Shown here in pieces: positions 1 through 5,225 of a DNA stretch of 21,804 nt. The stretch is from an uncultured Phycisphaerales bacterium (GTDB lineage: Bacteria > Planctomycetota > Phycisphaerae > Phycisphaerales > UBA1924), in NCBI GenBank assembly GCA_937871415.1, contig CALMQD010000028.1, forward strand, positions 1-21,804, written 5' to 3'. The notes below the pieces were generated by a model. It was not told the origin of the DNA and ran no database searches. It worked only from the letters and a program-made list of their open reading frames with translations. The translations under genes and the position numbers were made by a program. How positions within the stretch are numbered: position 1 is the stretch's first letter; each line of letters starts with the position of its first letter.

Positions 1-14
1 TGAGTGAGGCGTGA

Positions 15-353
15 TCACGGTTTCGTGATGAGCGGTGCTTCGACGCGCGGGGCGCTTGGGGCCGACTGCGTGGCCGTGGCGCCCGCGGCCGCACCGACCT
101 TCGCGACGTCCTCGCCGGCTTCGGCGAGGACGAGGATCACCGTTCCCACGGGGACTTGTTGACCCTCGGCCACCGCAAGCGAGGCCACGGTGCCATCATC
201 GAACGTCTGCAGCTCCATCGTCGCCTTGTCCGTCTCGATGTCGGCGATCACGTCGCCGGAGCGGACTTTCTGGCCCGGCTTGACGCCCCAGCGCACGATG
301 GTCCCCATCTCCATCGTGTCGGACAGGCGCGGCATTTTCATCTGGATCGGCAT
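15..353 (-). CDS. Stand-alone lipoyl-domain protein (PDH E2 N-terminus-like)
   Basis: A 112-residue protein carrying one biotinyl/lipoyl attachment domain. It begins MPIQMKMPRLSDTMEMG, the usual N-terminus of pyruvate dehydrogenase E2, and has the lipoylation motif IETDKATMEL, whose lysine would carry the lipoyl arm that shuttles acetyl groups between E1, E2 and E3. After about residue 80 it runs into an Ala/Pro/Thr linker and stops at TGA (15-17), before any subunit-binding or acyltransferase domain. I chose the ATG at 353 because AGGAG lies 6 bases upstream; an in-frame ATG at 386 would add 11 residues of no E2 character. It follows the sulfotransferase gene after 35 bases. A GTG at 18-16 overlaps the stop as GTGA and opens a frame leaving the window, so the E2 core may be a separate, coupled gene. 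The alternative is a frameshifted pdhC. The domain call is secure; stand-alone versus broken is not. Confidence 0.88.
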   Translation of the reverse strand: MPIQMKMPRLSDTMEMGTIVRWGVKPGQKVRSGDVIADIETDKATMELQTFDDGTVASLAVAEGQQVPVGTVILVLAEAGEDVAKVGAAAGATATQSAPSAPRVEAPLITKP

Positions 354-388
354 CGAAGACTCCTGAACGCAGGCGATCGGAGGCAAGT

Positions 389-1333
389 TTATCGGTGGGA
401 GGGACGGGCGGACAAAGAGCCCCCCGGGGGTTCGATGGGGAGAGGCAGCGCCCGGGAGTAAAGCCCGGCGTCCATCGCGAATCGGTCCAGCACTCTTCCC
501 CGCAGTTCGTCATCGTAGAGGTCGTCGGCCCCCGGCAAAGCCCCGCGGCCGGCCAGTTCGCCGCAGGGAACATCGGCGCAGGCTCCCGGAGTACCCTGGC
601 GTCCGTCGGCCACGGCTCGGGCGGCGCGTGCTTCCGGCGCCCGCAGGGCGAAGCGCCGGGCCACGGCCCCGAGGCCCGGCCCAAGGTCCTCGACCCGCCC
701 GACGAAGTCCATCCGACGGTCGGCGAGAAACGTGAACTGCGGACGCCAGTGATAGTCGAGGGTCCGATCCGGAGAGCCGCACACGGCGCCGACAAACTCG
801 CGGAAGGAGATCCCGCGTGCGTAGTCGACGTTCGACGCGGAGGGCATCCGGAGCCACAGGCCGTTGCCGGCGTCAAACACCGCCTCCGAGTCCAGGCACA
901 CCTCTACGCCCTTCGCACGCGCGACGTCTTCGATCAGCCGCCGGGCGCCGTTGAAATAGCCCGTCGCGGCGAGTCGGACGAACTTGTCGGCGAACGCCGA
1001 AGCCAGACGCTTCAGCGGGTCGCGGACAAAGGTGAACGTGAAGGCCGACGAGAGGATGCGCTCGCGGTCTTCGTGGCGGTACCGAAGGAGCGAGTGCCGC
1101 TGCAGGCAATAGGCGTGGATGCGCGGCACCTGTTCGCCCGCAGGGTCCGCCGCGGACAGAAACCAGCGTTTGATCTCGGTGCAGGCGCTCTTGGGGATCG
1201 CGCACACGACGAACCGCTCGCCCGGGTCGACGAAGTAGTGCGCCAGCGGGTGGAGTTCGTTCCCGCCGATCGAGGTCCCGAGGGCGACAGACGCCGCCGA
1301 CGGGGTATCAGATGGCGGAACTGTCCGGGTCAC
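389..1333 (-). CDS. Sulfotransferase family 2-type protein
   Basis: A 314-residue protein with the hallmarks of the carbohydrate/Golgi-type sulfotransferase family (Sulfotransfer_2), which moves sulfate from PAPS to a sugar or other hydroxyl. The 5'-phosphosulfate loop is IPKSACTEIKRWF (residues 46-58). The 3'-phosphate motif is FVRDPLKRLASAF (102-114). HWRPQ (195-199), FVGRVEDL (210-217) and a C-terminal YDDELRGRV helix (273-281) also fit. There is no signal peptide or clear membrane segment, so it looks cytosolic. The start is GTG at 1333, overlapping the pdhB stop as GTGA, which implies translational coupling; no other start codon before the first motif looks better. Residues 232-270 are Ala/Gly/Arg-rich and poorly conserved in look, but the frame stays open and the family C-terminus returns, so I do not call a frameshift. 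The substrate is unknown. Its place inside a PDH operon has no obvious metabolic reason. Confidence 0.85.
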   Translation of the reverse strand: MTRTVPPSDTPSAASVALGTSIGGNELHPLAHYFVDPGERFVVCAIPKSACTEIKRWFLSAADPAGEQVPRIHAYCLQRHSLLRYRHEDRERILSSAFTFTFVRDPLKRLASAFADKFVRLAATGYFNGARRLIEDVARAKGVEVCLDSEAVFDAGNGLWLRMPSASNVDYARGISFREFVGAVCGSPDRTLDYHWRPQFTFLADRRMDFVGRVEDLGPGLGAVARRFALRAPEARAARAVADGRQGTPGACADVPCGELAGRGALPGADDLYDDELRGRVLDRFAMDAGLYSRALPLPIEPPGGSLSARPSHR

Positions 1334-2391
1334 GCGTTGCCCAGCATCCCCCGCACCGCCCGAACGATCTTGCCCTTGTGCGGCAGGTACTCGAGTTCAA
1401 GATTCTTGGCGTACGGCGTCGGCACGTCGTCGGTGTTCACGCGCAGCGGCTGGTGGTCCAGGTAGTCGAACGCACGCTCGCAGACCTGCGTGATCACTTC
1501 GCTCGCGACACTCGCGAACGGCCAGCACTGGTCTACGACCACGATGCGACCCGTCCGCTTGAGGCTCTCGATGATCGAGTCGATGTCGAGCGGCCGGACG
1601 GTCCGCATGTCGAGCACGTCGCAGACGATGCCCTCCTTCTGCAGTTCGTCCGCGGCTTCGATGCAGAAGTTCACCGGACGCCCGAACGACACGAGCGTGC
1701 AGTCGCTGTTGCGCTCGCCGGACCACGTGCCGCGCCGGAGGGCGGCCACGCCGAAGGGGATCGCGAACTCGCCCTCGGGGACCATGCCCTTGTCGCTGAG
1801 CATGCGCTCGGACTCGAGGTTGAAGACCGGGTCTTCGTCGCGAATGGCCGTCGTCAGGAGGCCCTTGGCGTCGGAAGCGCAGGAGGGGATGGCGATCTTC
1901 ACACCGGGGATGTTCGAGTAGAGGGCCTCGACGGTCCAGGAGTGGGTGGAGCCCAACTGACCGCCCGCGCCGTTGTTGCCGCGGAAGACGACCGGGCAGC
2001 CCCACTGGCCGCCGGACATGTAGAGCATCTTGGCGACGTTGTTGAGGAGCTGGTCGGCCGCGACGAGCGAGAAGGACCAGGACATGAACTCGATGATCGG
2101 GCGCAGGCCGTACATCGCTGCGCCCACCGCGAGGCCCGCGAAGCCGTTCTCGCTGATGGGGGCGTCGATGATGCGCTGCGGGCCGAACTCGTCGAGCATG
2201 CCCTGGCTGACCTTGTACGCGCCGTTGTACTGGGCGACCTCCTCGCCCATGAGGAAGATCCTCTTGTCCTTGCGCATCTCGAGGGTCATCGCGTCGCGCA
2301 GGGCTTCGCGGAACTGCATCTCCTTGGCGGGCGCGCCGGCGGGGAGCAGGTGGGAGGTGGTCGGGTCGAGGAGTTGCTGGTCGAACGTCAT
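1330..2391 (-). CDS. pdhB: Pyruvate dehydrogenase E1 component, beta subunit
   Basis: A 353-residue transketolase-like beta subunit of a 2-oxo acid dehydrogenase E1. With the alpha subunit it decarboxylates pyruvate on thiamine diphosphate and reductively acetylates the lipoyl arm of E2. Family segments seen: MGEEVAQYNGAYK (48-60), the PISENGFAGLAVGAAM block (78-93), EFMSWSF (101-107), GSTHSW (147-152) and DMRTVRPLD (261-269) in the C-terminal transketolase domain. The length matches the usual 325-355. The ATG at 2391 is preferred over the open frame back to 2586, because the added residues are Arg/Pro/Gly-rich and unlike the family; the ribosome site is weak. It lies 95 bases after the methyltransferase gene and ends in a GTGA overlap with the sulfotransferase. 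Assignment to pyruvate rather than branched-chain or acetoin substrates rests on the companion alpha subunit and lipoyl protein. Confidence 0.95.
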   Translation of the reverse strand: MTFDQQLLDPTTSHLLPAGAPAKEMQFREALRDAMTLEMRKDKRIFLMGEEVAQYNGAYKVSQGMLDEFGPQRIIDAPISENGFAGLAVGAAMYGLRPIIEFMSWSFSLVAADQLLNNVAKMLYMSGGQWGCPVVFRGNNGAGGQLGSTHSWTVEALYSNIPGVKIAIPSCASDAKGLLTTAIRDEDPVFNLESERMLSDKGMVPEGEFAIPFGVAALRRGTWSGERNSDCTLVSFGRPVNFCIEAADELQKEGIVCDVLDMRTVRPLDIDSIIESLKRTGRIVVVDQCWPFASVASEVITQVCERAFDYLDHQPLRVNTDDVPTPYAKNLELEYLPHKGKIVRAVRGMLGNA

Positions 2392-2431
2392 GCTTCGTGC
2401 TCGGGATCGGTGGGATAAACACGGTGTGCGG

Positions 2432-2454
2432 CTGGGGCGTTCTCGCGGCCCCGG
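2432..2454 (-). terminator. Weak GC hairpin in the methyltransferase-pdhB gap
   Basis: A 7-base stem (2432-2438 with 2448-2454, one G-T pair) around a 9-base loop in the 95-base gap upstream of pdhB. No T-run follows. It could be a partial terminator, a processing site or chance in GC-rich DNA. Confidence 0.2.
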
Positions 2455-2466
2455 ACCGCTCGATCT

Positions 2467-2484
2467 CGGTCGGATGAGCGACCG
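2467..2484 (-). terminator. Hairpin directly after the methyltransferase stop
   Basis: A perfect 6-bp stem, CGGTCG pairing with CGACCG, around a 6-base loop, two bases beyond the methyltransferase stop codon. It lacks a U-tract, so it is at best a weak terminator or an mRNA 3'-end stabiliser between the inserted genes and pdhB. Confidence 0.3.
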
Positions 2485-2486
2485 TG

Positions 2487-3098
2487 TCAGGTGCTCTTGG
2501 GCTCCGGCCTCCGTCGCCAGAAAATCGCTTCGCGCCGGCGCCGGTCCACCAGCGCTTCGTCCGGGTCGAACAGGTCCATCCACCACTCGACGGGGCGGAC
2601 GGTCAGGTGGGCGTTCTCGCCGCGGTGATCGAGCGTGCTCGCGGCCCGCAGGGCGACGCTGATCACCGACCAGCCGCCGGGACGCAGGACGCGCTCGAAC
2701 TCGTTCTTCAGCCGCGGCAGGTCGGCCTCCTCGATGTGCTCGACGACGTCGAAGCAGATCGCCAGGCCGAAGGCGGAGTCGTCAAAGGGAAGGCGTCCCC
2801 CCTGGATGACCCGGAGCCGGTCGGAACCGACGCCGTGCGGCGCCAGGCGAGCGCTCGCTCGTTCGATGGCGACTCGGGACACATCACAACCGTGGACGCG
2901 GCTGCCGGGCATTTCCTGGGCGAGATACTCGAGCGCGAAGCCGACGCCGCAGCCGACATCCAGCACCGGCCCGCCGCACATGCGAAGACGTTCGAGGTAC
3001 CGCACGACCGCGCGGAAGCCCGGCGAGTTCTCGGCGCGGTTGTAGGCCTCGTGCGAGGTGATGATCCGGTCGTAGATATCGGCGTAGTCGGTGGCCAT
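2487..3098 (-). CDS. Class I SAM-dependent methyltransferase
   Basis: A 203-residue small-molecule-type methyltransferase with a Rossmann fold. Motif I is VLDVGCGVG (45-53), the acidic residue ending strand 2 is Asp72 (HGCDVS), PFDDSAFGLAICFDVVEHI (104-122) covers the post-motif acidic loop and motif II, and VLRPGG (137-142) is the usual motif III. The C-terminus (TVRPVEWWMDLF, 166-177) resembles methyltransferases of polysaccharide or lipid pathways, but the substrate cannot be read from the sequence. It starts 4 bases after the toxin stop, with GGAG inside the toxin's last codons, so it is probably co-translated with the toxin-antitoxin pair. Its base composition is like that of the chromosome, unlike the toxin gene before it, so it need not have arrived with that module. 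No DNA-methylase target-recognition motif is present. Confidence 0.88.
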   Translation of the reverse strand: MATDYADIYDRIITSHEAYNRAENSPGFRAVVRYLERLRMCGGPVLDVGCGVGFALEYLAQEMPGSRVHGCDVSRVAIERASARLAPHGVGSDRLRVIQGGRLPFDDSAFGLAICFDVVEHIEEADLPRLKNEFERVLRPGGWSVISVALRAASTLDHRGENAHLTVRPVEWWMDLFDPDEALVDRRRREAIFWRRRPEPKST

Positions 3099-3102
3099 GG
3101 TC

Positions 3103-3435
3103 TCAACCGATCTCCACGAGCGACTCGCCGGAACGAATCAGATCGAGCGCCTTGGTGAGGTGTCGGCCAAGTAGTTCACGCAGGTGGGCGTTCGACGTGT
3201 TCCCGCAGGTAAGCAGAATCACAGCCGGCGGCTTGCCGCGTCGGCGGAGTATCGATACAAAGTCACTGTCCTTGGTGATCAGCACATCGGTTCCTTGCCG
3301 TGCCCTCTCGAACAGGCTGTGATCGCTTTCTCGCTCCAAACCGAGGGCCACGATCGACTCGCACTCCGCCGAGGACACTCGCTTGATCCACGGCACCAAG
3401 TCAGCGGAGATGTGCGCGTCGAGCCAGACCTTCAT
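3103..3435 (-). CDS. DUF5615 PIN-like toxin/ribonuclease
   Basis: A 110-residue protein matching the DUF5615 family, PIN-like nucleases usually paired with DUF433 proteins (Mycobacterium VapC45 is a known relative). It starts MKVWLDAHIS, with Asp6 as the first metal ligand. Acidic residues follow at Glu35-Asp38 and Glu43, then the typical ITKDSDF segment (53-59; Asp56, Asp58), VILLTCGNT (72-80) and a helical C-terminus. The start at 3435 has GAGGTG 8 bases upstream, and that site overlaps the antitoxin stop codon, so toxin translation is probably coupled to antitoxin translation. GC over this and the antitoxin gene is about 60 % by hand count of four 60-base lines, against about 72 % for a pdhA line counted the same way, which suggests horizontal acquisition. 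Predicted role: RNase toxin held inactive by the DUF433 partner. Activity is inferred from the family. Confidence 0.87.
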   Translation of the reverse strand: MKVWLDAHISADLVPWIKRVSSAECESIVALGLERESDHSLFERARQGTDVLITKDSDFVSILRRRGKPPAVILLTCGNTSNAHLRELLGRHLTKALDLIRSGESLVEIG

Positions 3436-3447
3436 GCCGCAGGCACC

Positions 3448-3687
3448 TCAAGCAACGAGCCGTGGGTGGTTGAGGTGCAACGACGCGTACACGAGTGCCG
3501 CCCTCACGTCGTCCGATTCGAGCATCGCGAGTTCTTTGACAACCTGATCGCTCGACAGGCCGGCGGCGAGAAGATCGAGAATGTCGGTCACCCGCACACG
3601 CAGTCCGCGGATGCAGGGCCGACCGCCGCATTGATCGGGGTTCACGGTGATGCGTTTGAGTAGCTCAGTTTCGGCAGTGCTGGACAT
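3448..3687 (-). CDS. DUF433 antitoxin (VapB45-like)
   Basis: A 79-residue protein with the DUF433 signature: ITVNPDQCGGRPCIRGLRV (13-31), then VTDILDLLAAGLSSDQVV (33-50) and a helix ending LVYASLHL (65-72). DUF433 proteins have a helix-turn-helix-like fold and act as antitoxins for DUF5615 toxins, probably also repressing their own operon. The gene lies 24 bases after the pdhA stop and 12 bases before the toxin start, in antitoxin-first order. There is no good ribosome site before the ATG at 3687, so expression may depend on ribosomes finishing pdhA or on a separate signal not seen here. Family confidence is high; that it truly neutralises the neighbour is inferred from the pairing. Confidence 0.87.
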   Translation of the reverse strand: MSSTAETELLKRITVNPDQCGGRPCIRGLRVRVTDILDLLAAGLSSDQVVKELAMLESDDVRAALVYASLHLNHPRLVA

Positions 3688-3711
3688 GAGAAATCCGTGG
3701 TTGATCGCGTG

Positions 3712-4830
3712 TCAGAGCAGCGGGTTCTTCGCCCCGTGGACATAAGGCCGCGTCGGCGAGAGGTTCTTGTCGATGTTCACGTACACGTCGCTGTAGAGCT
3801 CCTCGAGCCCCGGCGCCGGCGAGTCCTCGGCGAACTGCATCGCCCTGGCCACCTCGTCCTTCACGGAGCGCTGCATGTCGGCGAACGCCTGCTCGGTCAG
3901 GCTCTTGCGTTCGTTGAGCAAATAGGCCGCGAGGTTGTCGATCGAGTCCTTCTCCTTGACCTTCTCGACCTCCTCCTTCGTGCGGTACTTCTGCGGGTCG
4001 CTCATCGAGTGGCCCTGGTAGCGGTAGGTCTGCAGGTCGACAAAGCCGGGGCGCTGGCGCTCGCGGCACTCGTCGGCGAAGGGCTTGAACTTGTCGTAAA
4101 GGCGCAGAATGTCCATCGCCTCGTCGCGCGTGATGCGCAGGCCGTCGATGCCGTAGCCCGCGGGCTTGCTGAGCAGGTTGTGGGCCATCGTCGTGCCCCG
4201 TTCGATCGACGTGCCCATCGAGTACCCGTTGTTCTCGACGATGTAGATGACCGGGAGGTTGTAGAGCCCCGCGAGGTTGAGGGCCTCGTGGAACGCGCCC
4301 TGGTTCAGCGCGCCGTCGCCCAGGTAGCACAGGCAGACCTTCTTCTTGTCCGAGGTCTTCATCACCTCGCGCTCGTACTTGGCGGCGAACGCCAGCCCCG
4401 CGCCCAGCGGCGTCTGGGCCCCGACGATCCCGTGCCCGCCGAAGAGCCAGTTGGGCCTGTCGAACATGTGCATCGACCCGCCCTTGCCCTTGGCGCAGCC
4501 GGTCGCCTTCCCGAACATCTCGGCCATGCAGGCCCCGGCGTCCATGCCGCGTGCGAGCGCGTGCCCGTGGTCGCGGTACGCGGTGATCACCGGATCGTCG
4601 TGATTCACGGCCTGGATGGTCCCGACGGCGCACGCCTCCTGGCCGATGTACAAGTGGCAGAACCCGCCGATCTTGGCCTGCTGATACGCCTGGGCACAGC
4701 GCACCTCGAACTCGCGGATGAGCAGCATGTCGCGCAGCCAGCGGTGCAGCGTCTCGGGCGGCAGGCTCTCCGAAGGGCGGCCGCTCGACCGGAAATGTCC
4801 CGGGGCTGCGGGCGTTGTCGCGGGGCTCAT
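3712..4830 (-). CDS. pdhA: Pyruvate dehydrogenase E1 component, alpha subunit
   Basis: A 372-residue thiamine-diphosphate enzyme subunit and first gene of the PDH cluster. The cofactor motif runs from GDGALNQGAFHEALN (171-185) to IVENN (197-201). Other family landmarks are GGFCHLYIGQEA (55-66), YRDHGHALARGM (85-96), KGKGGSMHMF (114-123), FGGHGIVGAQ (130-139) and the E1 alpha loop YRYQGHSMSDPQKYR (269-283), which in eukaryotic enzymes holds the regulatory serines. The pattern fits pyruvate rather than branched-chain enzymes. I chose the ATG at 4830 because AGGA lies 10 bases upstream and the frame beyond it (to 4908) is unlike the family. It is preceded by a long structured leader region and followed after 24 bases by the DUF433 antitoxin, which separates it from pdhB by about 1.3 kb. 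Confidence 0.95.
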   Translation of the reverse strand: MSPATTPAAPGHFRSSGRPSESLPPETLHRWLRDMLLIREFEVRCAQAYQQAKIGGFCHLYIGQEACAVGTIQAVNHDDPVITAYRDHGHALARGMDAGACMAEMFGKATGCAKGKGGSMHMFDRPNWLFGGHGIVGAQTPLGAGLAFAAKYEREVMKTSDKKKVCLCYLGDGALNQGAFHEALNLAGLYNLPVIYIVENNGYSMGTSIERGTTMAHNLLSKPAGYGIDGLRITRDEAMDILRLYDKFKPFADECRERQRPGFVDLQTYRYQGHSMSDPQKYRTKEEVEKVKEKDSIDNLAAYLLNERKSLTEQAFADMQRSVKDEVARAMQFAEDSPAPGLEELYSDVYVNIDKNLSPTRPYVHGAKNPLL

Positions 4831-5012
4831 GTCTGCGTGTTCCTGTTTCGGGGACGACCAATCCGAACGCTCGGACCGGACTGTGACCGGCCTTGTTCCG
4901 GGCCCCACCGCCGCGCAACCGCTGTCGTCCGCTTACATGCGGAAATAGGCCGGAAAAGCCTGGCGGCAGAAGGCGGATGGCCGGGATGACGAACGCCCGT
5001 CTGACCTGCCCG

Positions 5013-5036
5013 CTCGCGGCCGAAGCCGCCTGCGAG
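5013..5036 (-). other. Hairpin with UUCG-type loop in the pdhA leader
   Basis: On the minus-strand transcript, outer arms CTCGC and GCGAG enclose GGC-TTCG-GCC, with a 4-base bulge on one arm. C(UUCG)G is a very stable RNA tetraloop. It lies about 185-205 bases upstream of the pdhA start codon. It may stabilise or regulate the leader; no known riboswitch was recognised. Confidence 0.35.
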
Positions 5037-5112
5037 CCGGGAAACGGCCGTCGACGCCCATGTTAGGCGGGCTGGCCCGAAAGCACCTACAGATTACCGA
5101 CCGTAATACGAA

Positions 5113-5137
5113 CAGGCACGCCATATGGGCGTGCCTG
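5113..5137 (-). terminator. Perfect 10-bp inverted repeat, probable protease-gene terminator
   Basis: CAGGCACGCC, spacer ATATG, GGCGTGCCTG: a perfect palindrome 88 bases past the stop of the minus-strand protease gene. After it, in the direction of transcription, comes TTCGTATTACGG, which is T-containing but not a clean U-tract. It also overlaps a possible -10 box (TATGGC, 5125-5120) for pdhA, so an operator or attenuator is the main alternative. Confidence 0.5.
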
Positions 5138-5225
5138 CCGTGTTCAATCTTGGCTGTTGGTGTCCGTCGACTCCCCTCGTGCGATAGCGAAACGCAAGGC
5201 CCGCTCAAGGATCAAAGCCATCAAG

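Larger units (their letters stand above)
4831..5225. other. 395-base gap between the CtpA-type gene and pdhA
   Basis: No credible gene is seen; the open frames here lack family features or a ribosome site. The part from about 5060 to 5200 is less GC-rich than the flanks. It holds a perfect 10-bp inverted repeat (5113-5137), a second hairpin with a UUCG-type loop (5013-5036) and a TTGAAC box on the minus strand (5147-5142), spaced 16 bases from TATGGC (5125-5120). It is the likely terminator region of the protease gene and the promoter/leader of pdhA, whose untranslated leader could be close to 300 bases. Confidence 0.5.

Noticed and set aside
500..700. Frameshift in the 3' part of the sulfotransferase gene
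   Set aside because: The Ala/Arg-rich stretch looked shifted, but the family C-terminal helix YDDELRGRV returns in the same frame.
395..1465. Long plus-strand open frame opposite the sulfotransferase gene
   Set aside because: Arg/Gly/Pro-rich product with no family motif; the opposite strand has a clear sulfotransferase. A typical GC-rich shadow.
1312..2418. Long plus-strand open frame opposite pdhB
   Set aside because: His/Arg/Asp-rich composition of an antisense shadow; pdhB motifs are unambiguous on the minus strand.
4933..5208. Small minus-strand gene in the protease-pdhA gap
   Set aside because: No ribosome site or family feature, and it spans the hairpins; better read as leader or terminator sequence.
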